Notes under the pieces: model-generated
What the model was told of the DNA's origin: nothing
Database searches by the model: none
The model's input: the letters and a program-made list of their open reading frames with translations, nothing else
Position numbers and translations under genes: made by a program
Part shown: positions 45,365-56,969 of the stretch, one piece after another
How positions within the stretch are numbered: position 1 is the stretch's first letter
How the letters are laid out: each line of letters starts with the position of its first letter
Source of the DNA: Agrobacterium sp. RAC06
Lineage (GTDB): Bacteria > Pseudomonadota > Alphaproteobacteria > Rhizobiales > Rhizobiaceae
Direction of reading: 5' to 3'
Assembly: GCF_001713475.1 (NCBI RefSeq)
Contig: NZ_CP016499.1
Coordinates: 2,882,501-2,946,500 of the forward strand
Length of the DNA stretch: 64,000 nucleotides

Positions 45365-46648
45365 TCAGAGAGCCTTGCCGCCCTTGATGACGCGCTTGAC
45401 CGGAGTGGTGGTCTTGGCCTTCTTGCCGTGTGTGCGGGCGAATTCGACAATGCGCGGCGCGATTTCGCGACGGAAACGCGAGCCATTGAAGACGCCGTAG
45501 TGGCCAACGTCCGGCTGCATGTAATGCAGGCGCATATCATCGGGAATGTTGGTGCAGATTGTCTGCGCCGCCTTGGTCTGACCGAGACCCGAGATGTCGT
45601 CGTTTTCGCCTTCGACTGTCAAAAGCGCGACGTTGCGGATCGCTGTCGTGTCGACGCGCTTGTTGCGATGCATCATCTCACCCTTGGGCAGGGAGTGCTT
45701 GATGAACACCGTCTCGACGGTCTGAAGATAGAATTCCGCCGTGAGGTCCATGACCGCCAGATATTCATCGTAGAAGTCGCGGTGCTTCTCGGCCGGTTCC
45801 CCGTCGTTCTTGACGAGGTGCATGTAAAACTCCTTGTGCGCAATCATGTGCCGATCAAGGTTCATCGACATAAATCCCGAGAGCTGCAGGAAGCCCGGAT
45901 AGACCTGACGCATGAAGCCGGGCTGCGGCCACGGCACCTGCATGATGACGTTGTCGCGGAACCATTCGAGCGGCTTGTCCTGGGCCAGTTGATTGACGGC
46001 CGTCGGGTTGATGCGCGTGTCGATGGGGCCACCCATGAGTGTCATCGAGGACGGTGCGCAGACGTCCCCCTCACCTTCCATGACGGCGACGGCGGCCAGC
46101 ACGGGAACGGAGGGCTGACAGACTGCGACCACATGGGTGTCAGGACCGAGGTGATGAAGGATGTCGATGACGTAGTCGATATAGTCGTCGAGATCGAAAT
46201 CGCCTTCGGTCACCGGCACCATACGGGCATCGATCCAGTCGGTGATGTAAAGGTCCGCACTCGGCAGCAGTGCCTCGACCGTCCCACGGAGCAAGGTCGC
46301 GTAGTGGCCCGACATGGGTGCGACGATGAGGATGCGCGGACCCTTTTCGGTGCCGGCTGGAAGATGGCGCTTGAAATGGATCAGGTCGCAGAAAGGCTTG
46401 CGCCAGACGATTTCTTCCTCGACCGTGACGCTTTCATCCCCGATCCTGGTTGTCGGGAGGCCGAAGGCGGGCTTGCCATAGCGGCGCGTCACACGTTCGA
46501 AAACTTCAAAGCCCGCTGAGAATGAACGCCCGACGACCGTATGGGACCAAGGGTTGAGCGGGTTTCTCCATGCCAGGTTCATCGCGTCCGCTGTTGCCCG
46601 GAATGGCGCCATGAATGCATGGTTCAGTTCATAGAGCTGATAGAACAT
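45365..46648 (-). CDS. phaZ: Intracellular polyhydroxyalkanoate depolymerase (PhaZ)
   Basis: Mobilises stored PHB granules. The 427-residue alpha/beta-hydrolase starts MFYQLYELNHAFMAPFRA. Its nucleophile elbow has cysteine rather than serine: VVAVCQPSVPVL with Cys177, as in the Ralstonia PhaZ1 group. The C-terminal DVGHYGVFNGSRFRREIAPRI supplies the catalytic His. No signal peptide, consistent with cytoplasmic action on native granules. ATG 46648 is chosen over an upstream in-frame start at 46690. It is divergent from the nitroreductase gene across 275 bases in which only a small AAGTC/GACTT repeat (46755-46768) stands out. Confidence 0.92.
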   Translation of the reverse strand: MFYQLYELNHAFMAPFRATADAMNLAWRNPLNPWSHTVVGRSFSAGFEVFERVTRRYGKPAFGLPTTRIGDESVTVEEEIVWRKPFCDLIHFKRHLPAGTEKGPRILIVAPMSGHYATLLRGTVEALLPSADLYITDWIDARMVPVTEGDFDLDDYIDYVIDILHHLGPDTHVVAVCQPSVPVLAAVAVMEGEGDVCAPSSMTLMGGPIDTRINPTAVNQLAQDKPLEWFRDNVIMQVPWPQPGFMRQVYPGFLQLSGFMSMNLDRHMIAHKEFYMHLVKNDGEPAEKHRDFYDEYLAVMDLTAEFYLQTVETVFIKHSLPKGEMMHRNKRVDTTAIRNVALLTVEGENDDISGLGQTKAAQTICTNIPDDMRLHYMQPDVGHYGVFNGSRFRREIAPRIVEFARTHGKKAKTTTPVKRVIKGGKAL

Positions 46649-46923
46649 GGGTTCTGTACCTTTTTGTCGGACCAGAGGGTCCTCGTTCATTCGCTACACT
46701 AACAGACTTTGTGCATCGCAAAAGCCCGGATTATCCCTCCTTTCGCAGCACATAAAGTCTCATGACTTCGGATGATGTTGGAAAAGCCTTAAGGTTCCCT
46801 CCCCTCGATGGGGTTAATCAACGATCACAGTGTTCACCCGAATTTGCAGCCGCGACCCTTTCCGAGGCTTGCGAATTGATGTTTGTTCCATCCGTCATCC
46901 CAAGACATGTGTGAAGGAACACC

Positions 46924-47514
46924 ATGACCAGCAGCAATCACCGCCAGTCCGAATACAATGTCGATCCGATCTTTCTCGATCGATGGTCGCCGCGTGCCTT
47001 TGATGGCAGCACGATGCCGAAGGAAGATCTCCTGACCATCCTCGATGCTGCGCATTGGGCGCCGTCAGCGTTCAACTACCAGCCCTGGCGCTTCATCTAC
47101 GCCCTGAAGGGAACACCTGAGTTCGACAAGTTTCTCGATATCTTGATCGAGTTCAACCAGGGTTGGGCCAAGAATGCCGCGGCCCTCGTCTTCATCTTTT
47201 CCGACACGCTGAGCCGTCCGGCTGATGGTTCGGAGCCGAAGTCCTATCGCAGCCACAGTTTCGACGCGGGTGCTGCCTGGGGTCTGCTCTCTGTTCAGGC
47301 CATGAAGTCGGGCTATTTCGCCCACGCGATGACCGGCTTCGACTTCGATCGGGCCGTCTCCGAGCTGGGCGCGCCTGATGGTTTCCACATCAACGCAGCG
47401 GTGGCCATCGGCAAGCTGGGTGACAAGGAAGCGCTGCCGGAAGGTCTGCGTTCGAAGGAAACGCCGAATGGTCGCAAGGCTCTGGCTGAAGTGGCATTCG
47501 AGGGACGTTTCTGA
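46924..47514 (+). CDS. Nitroreductase family protein
   Basis: FMN-dependent NAD(P)H oxidoreductase of 196 residues with the family N terminus FLDRWSPRAFDGSTMPKEDL, the FMN-binding ILDAAHWAPSAFNYQPWRF, and the GAAWGLLSVQAMKSGYFAH region. Natural substrate not predictable. Start ATG 46924 has GAAGGA seven bases upstream. A parS-like sequence lies 15 bases after its stop and a shared terminator follows. Confidence 0.88.
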   Translation: MTSSNHRQSEYNVDPIFLDRWSPRAFDGSTMPKEDLLTILDAAHWAPSAFNYQPWRFIYALKGTPEFDKFLDILIEFNQGWAKNAAALVFIFSDTLSRPADGSEPKSYRSHSFDAGAAWGLLSVQAMKSGYFAHAMTGFDFDRAVSELGAPDGFHINAAVAIGKLGDKEALPEGLRSKETPNGRKALAEVAFEGRF

Positions 47515-47528
47515 GCCCGCGCATTCAT

Positions 47529-47544
47529 GGTTTCACGTGAATCA
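47529..47544. other. parS-like centromere site A (2 mismatches to consensus)
   Basis: GGTTTCACGTGAATCA, compared with the bacterial parS consensus TGTTTCACGTGAAACA: differs at position 1 and at position 14. It shares the unusual T at position 14 with the sites at 56326 and 62600. It is intergenic, between the nitroreductase stop and the gyrB terminator, about 10 kb from the candidate oriC. Confidence 0.55.
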
Positions 47545-47581
47545 CGTTAACCATCTCAACAACGAAACCTGTTGATCAAGA

Positions 47582-47612
47582 AAAAGGGCCGCTCCCGAGG
47601 AGCGGCCCTTTT
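47582..47612. terminator. Bidirectional terminator between the nitroreductase gene and gyrB
   Basis: Perfect 14-bp stem (47582-47595 with 47599-47612), 3-base loop CGA, with A4 and T4 at its ends. It lies between two convergent genes and serves both. Confidence 0.93.
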
Positions 47613-47630
47613 GATTTGCATCTGCAGATC

Positions 47631-50066
<2,436 letters not shown>

Positions 50067-50207
50067 TCAGCAATCTTTCCAGTCAATTCTCAAAGGCCCG
50101 GCTGATTCGAATCAGCAGCTTCAAGTGGCCCGACTATAGGGGTTTTGGCCTGAGTTCCAAAGGCGAGGGCGTTGTTTCTGGTGGATAGAGAGGGCTTTTC
50201 AACCCCA

Positions 50208-50573
50208 TCACGGCCGTTTTTTGGCGCCATCCAGAATATCCTGCATGTCTCGTATCACATCCGGGGAGAGCTGGCGAATCAGCTTCGAAAGATCGTTGGC
50301 GAAAGCCGTGTATTCCGGCTTCATGCCTGATGTGTCCACCACCACTCGGGGATCGGAACGGCCGGCCGTCGAGAAGAGCTCCTCGGCCTCGTCCCAGATG
50401 ATGTTGAAATAGCCTGCAACGCGCTGGAGAAAGTCGAAATTTGGTAAGCCGCGCCGGCCGTGTTCGAGTGCCGAGAGATAGGCTGGAGAGACCCCGATCG
50501 CTGCGGCCATCTCCTTCTGAGAGACACCCTTGCGTTCCCGCAACTGCCGTAACGCGTCACCGAAAGGCGTCAT
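50208..50573 (-). CDS. XRE-family helix-turn-helix regulator
   Basis: A 121-residue protein with an N-terminal Cro/CI-type HTH (about 5-62: LRQLRERKGVSQKEMAAAIGVSPAYLSALEHGRRGLP in part) and a C-terminal part I do not recognise (63-121). Its start overlaps the smr stop by one base (TGATG), so it is the last gene of the tim44-mltA-smr-xre operon. Targets unknown. Confidence 0.85.
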   Translation of the reverse strand: MTPFGDALRQLRERKGVSQKEMAAAIGVSPAYLSALEHGRRGLPNFDFLQRVAGYFNIIWDEAEELFSTAGRSDPRVVVDTSGMKPEYTAFANDLSKLIRQLSPDVIRDMQDILDGAKKRP

Positions 50574-51130
50574 CAGCGCTCCTGTCCGCGGCGGGCGAGC
50601 CGCACATAGAGAGCCCCCTCCCCGCCATGCTGACGTGCGGCAGGCTCGTAGGAGGAAATCAGGAAACGGAATTCCGGCAGGGAAAACCAGAGCGGCACCG
50701 CGCGCTTCAAGGCGCCTTCACTCCCCAGCGAGCTTCCCTTGCCAGTAATCACGAGGACATGGCGCAAACCCCGATCATGCGCCCGGATGAGGAAATCGAG
50801 CAGCATTCCATGCGCCTCACTCTGGATCAGTCCGTGCAGATCGATCCGAGCTTCAAGCGCCAGGTGACCGCGAGAGAGCTTGCGCTTGACCGGTTTTTCG
50901 AGGGGGTGGTGGATTCGGGGTGCGGATTTGCGATCAGGATCGGTGCTCGCACTCAACGATGAGATGGCAGTCCGATTGAGAGCGGGCACGTCCTTCTCTT
51001 CTACCGGAGTCTCGAACTGCTCTTCGAAACTCAGCAGGTCTTCCATACGTCCGGGCATCGGGCGGGTCGAACGCGCGACCTTGCCCCAGAGGATGCGATC
51101 TTCCGGATTGAGCTTTGGTCCACCCGACAC
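50573..51130 (-). CDS. Smr/MutS2-domain protein
   Basis: A 185-residue protein with a variable N-terminal half and a C-terminal Smr domain, identified by EARIDLHGLIQSEAHGMLLDFL and HVLVITGKGSSLGSEGALKRAVP. Stand-alone Smr proteins are proposed nucleases acting on DNA or ribosome-bound mRNA; the role here is unknown. The start is GTG 51130 directly after the mltA stop, with GAGAGG nine bases upstream. Confidence 0.88.
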   Translation of the reverse strand: MSGGPKLNPEDRILWGKVARSTRPMPGRMEDLLSFEEQFETPVEEKDVPALNRTAISSLSASTDPDRKSAPRIHHPLEKPVKRKLSRGHLALEARIDLHGLIQSEAHGMLLDFLIRAHDRGLRHVLVITGKGSSLGSEGALKRAVPLWFSLPEFRFLISSYEPAARQHGGEGALYVRLARRGQER

Positions 51131-52246
51131 TCAGACAAACCTCTCTGCCGCCTGCTTCGGGATGAGTATATAGAAGTCGGCCGTGTTGCGCACGGCCCCT
51201 GCCAACTCGCCCGCCTCGTCTCCGGAGCCCGTAAAGATATCCCCGCGTGCAGGTCCGACGATTGCAGAACCGGTATCGAGCGCCAGCATGGTCCGCGCGA
51301 AATCGCGTCCGCCATCCATATGCGTCAATCCCTTGGCATGGATGAAGAAAGGAAATCCGAAAGTATGGATCTGGCGATCGACCGCGAGAGATCGGCCCGC
51401 AATCAGCGGTACCTTGGCGGCCGCAATCGGACCACGGGTGAGATCGTCAACCTCCGCCTCCCGGAAGAAGATGTAGGATCGGTTGTGCCAGAGGATCTCG
51501 TCCACGCGATCCGGATGTGCAGCGAGCCAGGCCCGAATCGACTGCATGGAGATATTGACCTCCGGGATCTCCCCCCCATCGATCAGCAGGCGCCCGATGC
51601 CGGAGAAAGGATGACCAGCCTTGGCCGCATAGGTTATCCGACGCAGGCGTCCATCGGGATATCGCAACCGTGCAGCACCCTGGACATGGGCGAAGAACAC
51701 ATCGACCTTCGAGCGAGCCCAGGCGATTTCGAGCCCCCTGCCCTCGAGCCAGCCCCGATCAATGTCGCGGCGATCCGGATACGGCTTGAGGCCATCGTCT
51801 GTGCGTAGAGCGAATGCGTAACCGGCGTCGAGGTCGGCGGTTCGGTTGGCGTCATCCACGTCTACGAGATCCAGAGGACGACGATAGAAGGGATGGCGGT
51901 ATTCGTCATCGGGCTGATCGCTGACAGCGACTTCAGGCTCGTAGAATGCCGTGACCAGACCTGCGTTTTGGCCGCTGGGCTCGACCAGGAAGGGTCGCGT
52001 TCGCTGTTCGAAGAAAAGCCGCGCCTGAGCTGCGTTGTCCGGACTGTGCGTCGATGCAGCGTCCAGCAGAGGCATCAGATCTTCGGCGGTCAGTCCCAAG
52101 GCACCTGGCTTATATGGTTTGACCGACTGCAGGTATCTCCTACAGTCGGTCAAGGCAGGCCAAAGCGATGACGGATCGTCGGATGACCAGCCGGGCAGAT
52201 CATCGAAGGATGCCGGCCTCAGACGACAGGCGCTGAGATCGGTCAT
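51131..52246 (-). CDS. mltA: Murein transglycosylase A (MltA), no visible signal peptide
   Basis: Lytic transglycosylase of 371 residues. MltA signatures: GLVTAFYEPEVAVSDQ, the VFFAHVQGAARLRYPDG block, ISMQSIRAWLAAHPDRVDEIL, and the 3D-like domain GSAIVGPARGDIFTGSGDEAGELAG with the catalytic Asp. From ATG 52246 the N terminus is TDLSACRLRPASFDDLPGWSSDD, lacking any hydrophobic signal or lipobox; extending to 52315 does not add one. The start overlaps the tim44 stop by four bases. Either export uses another route or the true start is different. Confidence 0.92.
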   Translation of the reverse strand: MTDLSACRLRPASFDDLPGWSSDDPSSLWPALTDCRRYLQSVKPYKPGALGLTAEDLMPLLDAASTHSPDNAAQARLFFEQRTRPFLVEPSGQNAGLVTAFYEPEVAVSDQPDDEYRHPFYRRPLDLVDVDDANRTADLDAGYAFALRTDDGLKPYPDRRDIDRGWLEGRGLEIAWARSKVDVFFAHVQGAARLRYPDGRLRRITYAAKAGHPFSGIGRLLIDGGEIPEVNISMQSIRAWLAAHPDRVDEILWHNRSYIFFREAEVDDLTRGPIAAAKVPLIAGRSLAVDRQIHTFGFPFFIHAKGLTHMDGGRDFARTMLALDTGSAIVGPARGDIFTGSGDEAGELAGAVRNTADFYILIPKQAAERFV

Positions 52247-52941
52247 TGTTCTGCTTCGGTCGCGATCAGCTTCCAGTTCGGATCGCGCGAGCGCACATCG
52301 CGGGCGAAGGTCCACACGTCGTTCACCTCCGACACCGCCTCGGCATCGCCATCAATGATGACGCCTGCCTTGTCGTAGGTGGCCGTGATCAACTGGCTGA
52401 CGATGCGAACGGTCACCTGCTCCTCGTTTTCACGAGCGGATGCCTGGATTATGTCCGCCTTCTCGATGCCGACAAAAGTCGACTTCACGATCTCGCCGCG
52501 GCTCTCGCGATCGGCGATTGCGCTTTCGAAACCGTCGAAGACCTCGCGGGAGAGCAGTCCTTTCAAAGCCTTCCGGTCGCCATCGGCATAGGCCATGACG
52601 ATCATCTCGTAAGCGATCTTGGCACCGTTCAGGAATTCCTTCGGGTTGAAGCTCGCGTCGTGGCGCAGAAGTTCGCGCAACTGATCGTTCAGGGCTGTGC
52701 CGGCAGGCGCGTAGGCGTCCACGGCCACATAGCGATCTTCAGCGTTGCCATCCTCACGGCGCGGAAGGGTGACAACCTTGCCATCGTCTCGCGCTGCACC
52801 CTTGGCCAGATCGCGCTGTGCGAACGGATCGAACGGCGGCTTTTCATGGCCCGTGCGTCGTCCAAGCACGCTACGGAGCTGAAAGAAGATCAGAACCGCC
52901 GCGACCAGGAAGAACAATGTAACGAAATCACTAGACCCCAT
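52243..52941 (-). CDS. Tim44/TimA family putative adaptor protein
   Basis: A 232-residue protein with an N-terminal membrane anchor (FVTLFFLVAAVLIFFQL) and a Tim44-like C-terminal domain (about 90-230), related to the mitochondrial import motor subunit. The bacterial role is unknown but likely at the inner membrane. First gene of the minus-strand tim44-mltA-smr-xre operon, divergent from fxsA and close to secB, so an envelope or export connection is reasonable. Confidence 0.88.
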   Translation of the reverse strand: MGSSDFVTLFFLVAAVLIFFQLRSVLGRRTGHEKPPFDPFAQRDLAKGAARDDGKVVTLPRREDGNAEDRYVAVDAYAPAGTALNDQLRELLRHDASFNPKEFLNGAKIAYEMIVMAYADGDRKALKGLLSREVFDGFESAIADRESRGEIVKSTFVGIEKADIIQASARENEEQVTVRIVSQLITATYDKAGVIIDGDAEAVSEVNDVWTFARDVRSRDPNWKLIATEAEQ

Positions 52942-53089
52942 GAATACCGCCAGGCTTGATTGAATTTAATTTTTCCTTCTCCCATATAGTCCGCAGCGCC
53001 GCATCATTCAAATGGCGCAATGCATTCTTTGCATCGAGTAAGCGCCGACTCTTGCGATATCCGGATCACAAAGGCGTTTGGAGCAGCCC

Positions 53090-53578
53090 ATGCGCCTTCC
53101 CCTGGTGCTTTTTCTCATCGCACCGCTCATTGAAATCGCCAGCTTTATCCTGGTCGGGCAAGCCATCGGCGTGTTGCCGACCCTGGCGCTGATCATTCTG
53201 TCGGCATTCGCAGGTGTCATACTGCTTCGCTATCAGGGGGCGGGTATCCTGCGCCGATTGCAGAGCGAGGCGCAGCGAGGCATGGATCCCGGACGGGAAC
53301 TGGTTCACGGTGCCCTTCTGGTGGTGGCTGCCTTTCTTCTGATCGTGCCCGGCTTCTTTGGCGATATCATCGGAATTCTGCTCTTCCTGCCCTTCGTTCG
53401 TGATCTCGCCTGGCGTTTGATCAAGCCGCGGCTCGTTGTCCGCAGCAGTTTTTCCGAAGCCGGTTTCAGGACGAGCCGCCCAAAAGACGAGAATGTGGTC
53501 GACCTCGGCGACGACGAGTATCAGCGTGAACCCGACCCGAACTCGCCCTGGCGCGATCCGCGGATCGGCCGCGACTGA
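53090..53578 (+). CDS. fxsA: FxsA family membrane protein
   Basis: Small integral membrane protein of 162 residues; in E. coli FxsA relieves phage T7 exclusion by the F plasmid. The N-terminal half is hydrophobic with about three to four membrane segments and the family motifs [20 protein letters not shown] and [17 protein letters not shown] (here [12 protein letters not shown]). The tail is charged. ATG 53090 has GGAG six bases upstream; an in-frame TTG at 53078 is less likely. Confidence 0.9.
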   Translation: MRLPLVLFLIAPLIEIASFILVGQAIGVLPTLALIILSAFAGVILLRYQGAGILRRLQSEAQRGMDPGRELVHGALLVVAAFLLIVPGFFGDIIGILLFLPFVRDLAWRLIKPRLVVRSSFSEAGFRTSRPKDENVVDLGDDEYQREPDPNSPWRDPRIGRD

Positions 53579-53664
53579 CGCTCCGCGGCACTGGCCGGCA
53601 GGGTTGTAAGCGCCAGTTTCAAATGTTAGATGGCCTTAGCAATTCATCTTCAAGGACACGCCCT

Positions 53665-54141
53665 ATGGCCGACAACAATCAGGGAACGGCTTCTCCGTCC
53701 CTCAATATTCTCGCCCAGTACATCAAGGATTTTTCGTTTGAAAATCCGGGTGCACCCCGCTCGCTTCAAGCGCGCGACAAGGCGCCGGCCATCAACATAA
53801 ACGTCAATGTCAATGCAAACCCGCTTTCCGACAACGACTTCGACGTCGTCCTGGCGCTGAATGCGGAAGCCAAGGATGGCGACAAGGTCGTGTTCGTGAC
53901 CGAACTGATCTATGGCGGCGTCTTCCGCATCTCAGGCTTCCCGCAGGAACACATGCTGCCGGTTCTCTTCATCGAGTGCCCGCGCCTGCTCTTCCCGTTT
54001 GCCCGTCAGATCATCGCCGACGCGACCCGCAACGGTGGCTTCCCGCCGCTGATGATCGATCCGATCGACTTCGCCCAGATGTTCGCTCAGCGTGTTGCCG
54101 AAGAGCAGTCCCGCGCGAAGACGCAGTCAGTGCCGAACTGA
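53665..54141 (+). CDS. secB: Protein-export chaperone SecB
   Basis: Tetrameric cytosolic chaperone keeping preproteins unfolded for SecA. The 158-residue protein begins [27 protein letters not shown] and has [20 protein letters not shown], the [33 protein letters not shown] region. Start ATG 53665 with AAGGA upstream. A terminator follows. Confidence 0.97.
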   Translation: MADNNQGTASPSLNILAQYIKDFSFENPGAPRSLQARDKAPAININVNVNANPLSDNDFDVVLALNAEAKDGDKVVFVTELIYGGVFRISGFPQEHMLPVLFIECPRLLFPFARQIIADATRNGGFPPLMIDPIDFAQMFAQRVAEEQSRAKTQSVPN

Positions 54142-54165
54142 GACCCATTCTCTGTTTGCCAAAGC

Positions 54166-54190
54166 AAAGGGCCCTTTTGGGCCCTTTTTT
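54166..54190 (+). terminator. Rho-independent terminator after secB
   Basis: Nine-bp stem AAAGGGCCC/GGGCCCTTT with a TTTT loop and a T6 tail on the plus strand. Its end touches the stop codon of the convergent dnaQ (54190-54192). Confidence 0.9.
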
Positions 54191-54891
54191 CATGCGTCGT
54201 ATTTTGACCAGATCGCTTTGCCGCCAAGACGCCCGACGAGTTTGGCATGGCCTTCCACCTCGGCCGCGGAGAGACGTGGTGCAAGAGCACGCGGACGGTC
54301 GTAGCTGATCTCGATCACGTCATCGACTTCGCTCGTCTGGCTCCGGCGCGTGTCGATGGTCGTCAGACCCAGTGCTGCCTGCCGCCCGCCGAGCATCTCG
54401 ATATAGACTTCGGCCAGCAGTTCGGAGTCGAGCAGAGCGCCGTGCTTCGTACGATGCGAGTTGTCGATGCCGTATCGACGGCAGAGGGCGTCCAGCGAGT
54501 TCGGCCCCATCGGATGCTTGCGGCGTGCGAGCGCCAGCGTGTCGATCACCATATCGGACGGGACCGGTGCGAGGCTCAGGCGCTCGAACTCAGCGTTGAT
54601 GAAACCCATGTCGAATGAGGCGTTGTGCGCGATCCACTTGGCGCCTTCAAAAAATTCCTGGAGCTCGGAAACGATCTCTGCGAAGACCGGCTTGTCCTTC
54701 AGGAACTCATCGGTGATGCCGTGCACCGCCAACGCATCGGGATGTACCTTCCGGTCGGCGGGGTTGATGTAGACATGAAAGGTGCGACCGGTCGGAAAAT
54801 GATTGAGCAATTCGATGCCACCGATTTCGATGATCCGGTCAGCCTTGTTGTCGAGCCCGGTCGTTTCCGTATCGAAGATGATCTCACGCAT
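54190..54891 (-). CDS. dnaQ: DNA polymerase III epsilon subunit (3'-5' proofreading exonuclease)
   Basis: DEDDh exonuclease of 233 residues. Exo I is [14 protein letters not shown], Exo [18 protein letters not shown], and Exo [21 protein letters not shown] with the catalytic His. The C-terminal region would bind the alpha subunit. The start at ATG 54891 overlaps the coaE end by eight bases. Confidence 0.97.
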   Translation of the reverse strand: MREIIFDTETTGLDNKADRIIEIGGIELLNHFPTGRTFHVYINPADRKVHPDALAVHGITDEFLKDKPVFAEIVSELQEFFEGAKWIAHNASFDMGFINAEFERLSLAPVPSDMVIDTLALARRKHPMGPNSLDALCRRYGIDNSHRTKHGALLDSELLAEVYIEMLGGRQAALGLTTIDTRRSQTSEVDDVIEISYDRPRALAPRLSAAEVEGHAKLVGRLGGKAIWSKYDA

Positions 54892-55489
54892 TGTCTGTCC
54901 GCTCCGCCTCTTCGCGTAGTTCTTTGACGATCGTTTTGACCTGCGCCCGCGCGCTGTCAATCCCGTGACCGGTATCAATGACGTAATCGGCCCTCGCACG
55001 CTTCTGTGCGTCCGGAACCTGCCTGGAGAGGATCAACTGGAACTTCTCTTCGGTCATCCCAGGCCGTGCCAGCACCCGCGCTCTCTGCATCTCGGGTTCG
55101 CAACTCACGACAACGATCCGGTCAACACGCTTTTCACCGCCGGTCTCGAACAACAAGGGAATGTCGAGCACGACGAAAGCTTGGCCGAGTGCGCGTTGCT
55201 GCTCGAGAAAAGTCAATTCCCTGTTCCGCACCAGAGGATGCACGATGGCTTCGAGCTCTTTAAATTTAGCCGGATTCTTTGCCAGATTCGCCGACAGTTT
55301 GGCACGATCAACAATGCCGTCGACAATGGTATCGGGGAAGATGCGTGCGACGGGCTCGACGGCTTCCGAGCGGTAGAGTTCGTGAACCACGCGATCCGCA
55401 TCATTGACGGGCACACCTTCGTCGGCAAAGAGCGCAGCCGTTGTGGACTTGCCCATGCCGATCGAGCCTGTGAGCCCCACGATGATCAT
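54884..55489 (-). CDS. coaE: Dephospho-CoA kinase
   Basis: Last step of coenzyme A synthesis, 201 residues. P-loop [17 protein letters not shown], substrate residues in [12 protein letters not shown], the lid [10 protein letters not shown] and [20 protein letters not shown]. The start overlaps the aroE stop by ATGA. Confidence 0.97.
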   Translation of the reverse strand: MIIVGLTGSIGMGKSTTAALFADEGVPVNDADRVVHELYRSEAVEPVARIFPDTIVDGIVDRAKLSANLAKNPAKFKELEAIVHPLVRNRELTFLEQQRALGQAFVVLDIPLLFETGGEKRVDRIVVVSCEPEMQRARVLARPGMTEEKFQLILSRQVPDAQKRARADYVIDTGHGIDSARAQVKTIVKELREEAERTDNA

Positions 55490-56346
55490 GCATGCGCCTC
55501 GATGTCGTCGAGCACGAGTTGGCGCAACTCAGCAGTCACTTCGGGCTTTTGTCCGAACCATCGTTCAAATCCAGGCACGGCCTGGTGCAGAAGCATGCCG
55601 AGACCATCGACCGTCGGCAGACCAATCTGCTCTGCCTGCTGAAGGAAGGGTGTCTTCAAAGGGACGTAGACGATATCGGTGACAAGGGCGTCATTCTTCA
55701 TCCTGTCAAAGGGAAGAAGGGGCGCAGCCGTGCCATCCATGCCCAAAGATGTCGTGTTCACGAACAGCCCGGCACCGTCCAGAAGGGAATTGAGGGCGTC
55801 CATGCCGTGCGCATGGAGCGGTGCCCCAAACCGATCTGCGAGTTCCTGCGCGCGCTCTATCGTCCGGTTGACCACATGGATTTCAGAGATGCCCCGATCA
55901 CGAAGAGCTTGGAGAATGGCACGGCTGGCCCCCCCTGCTCCCAGAACCACGGCGCGATCGACCTTATCCCATCCCGGGTGCTGTGCATCGAGATTTGCAA
56001 CAAAGCCGATGCCGTCGGTGTTCGTCGCGTGCAGCAAACCGTCTTCACGCCAGAGCGTATTGGCTGCTCCGAGCTCTTCTGCCACCGGGTCAATCCGATC
56101 GACAAGTCTGCTCGCCGCCTCCTTGTGCGGGATCGTGATGTTGCCGCCCCGATAGGGGCTGTCTGCGTCTTTGAGACGAAGCATGAAATCGCCAAAGTCC
56201 TCCGGGGCCACCGCAATCTTCTCATAGGTACCCGGCAGACCGTAGGCTTGAAGCCAGTGCCCATGGATCACAGGCGAGCGAGAATGCTTAATTGGATAGC
56301 CGGCGACAAAAGCACGAGCAAAAGATGTTTCACGTGAATCACGCAT
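55486..56346 (-). CDS. aroE: Shikimate dehydrogenase
   Basis: Reduces dehydroshikimate to shikimate in aromatic amino acid synthesis, 286 residues. Shikimate-binding [17 protein letters not shown] and [12 protein letters not shown], catalytic Asp in [11 protein letters not shown], and NADP-binding [13 protein letters not shown]. The start ATG 56346 overlaps the maf end by eight bases; codons 2-7 (DSRETS) coincide with a parS-like sequence, so this N terminus may be partly constrained by DNA function. Confidence 0.95.
   Translation of the reverse strand: MRDSRETSFARAFVAGYPIKHSRSPVIHGHWLQAYGLPGTYEKIAVAPEDFGDFMLRLKDADSPYRGGNITIPHKEAASRLVDRIDPVAEELGAANTLWREDGLLHATNTDGIGFVANLDAQHPGWDKVDRAVVLGAGGASRAILQALRDRGISEIHVVNRTIERAQELADRFGAPLHAHGMDALNSLLDGAGLFVNTTSLGMDGTAAPLLPFDRMKNDALVTDIVYVPLKTPFLQQAEQIGLPTVDGLGMLLHQAVPGFERWFGQKPEVTAELRQLVLDDIEAHA
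56326..56341. other. parS-like centromere site B (1 mismatch), inside the maf/aroE overlap
   Basis: TGTTTCACGTGAATCA, one mismatch (T at position 14) to TGTTTCACGTGAAACA. It lies within the 5' codons of aroE and includes the maf stop codon (56339-56341). It is about 1.5 kb from the candidate oriC, typical of ParB-binding sites. Confidence 0.7.
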
Positions 56347-56938
56347 GGTTAATCTCGTGCTGACGAAGGGCTGCGAGGAGAGGCAAAAGCGGTAGGCCGA
56401 GAATGGTGAAATAGTCGCCAGCGATGGCATCAAAGAGCTGAATGCCCTCCCCTTCGAGCTGATAGCAGCCGACGCTGGACAAGATCGACTTGCCATTGCG
56501 CTCGATGTAGCCGTCCAGGAACTCATCTGAAAAGTCACGAACCTGCATGCAGGCTTTCGTCACGTCGCTCCAGATCAGCTCGCCATCCCGAACCAGACAG
56601 ACTGCGCTATTCAGGAAGTGTGCCTTGCCGCGCAGGCTGACCAAGGTCTGCCGGGCCTCATCCAGAGAAGCGGCCTTGTGAAAGATCTGGATTCCGAGAG
56701 ACATGGTCTGGTCGCAGCCGATGACGAAGGCGCCTGGAGCGCGGTCCGACACATCCATGGCCTTGGCCAGCGCCAGGTGCCGGGCAACCGATACCGGGTC
56801 TCGTCCTGCGAGCGGCAGATTTTCCTCGATCGCTCTTTCATCCACCGTCGCCGGGATCGCGATAAAGTCGAGGCCGGCATTTTTCAAAAGCATCTGGCGC
56901 GCCGTGCTGCCCGACGCGAGAATCAAGGGTGAGCCCAT
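56339..56938 (-). CDS. maf: Maf family nucleotide pyrophosphatase
   Basis: Nucleoside triphosphate pyrophosphatase of 199 residues that hydrolyses non-canonical or modified nucleotides. Family motifs: [34 protein letters not shown] and [16 protein letters not shown]. Start ATG 56938. It overlaps aroE and follows ppsR by 31 bases in the same direction. Confidence 0.93.
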   Translation of the reverse strand: MGSPLILASGSTARQMLLKNAGLDFIAIPATVDERAIEENLPLAGRDPVSVARHLALAKAMDVSDRAPGAFVIGCDQTMSLGIQIFHKAASLDEARQTLVSLRGKAHFLNSAVCLVRDGELIWSDVTKACMQVRDFSDEFLDGYIERNGKSILSSVGCYQLEGEGIQLFDAIAGDYFTILGLPLLPLLAALRQHEINHA

Positions 56939-56969
56939 GCTGAGACCTTCGTGATGGTAGTGTCCTGAA

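Noticed and set aside
45263..46519. A long plus-strand open frame antisense to the PHA depolymerase gene.
   Set aside because: No ribosome site or family similarity; the depolymerase motifs on the minus strand are convincing.
46755..46768. AAGTC-TCAT-GACTT inverted repeat between phaZ and the nitroreductase gene.
   Set aside because: Arms of only five bases, easily expected by chance; no supporting copies seen.
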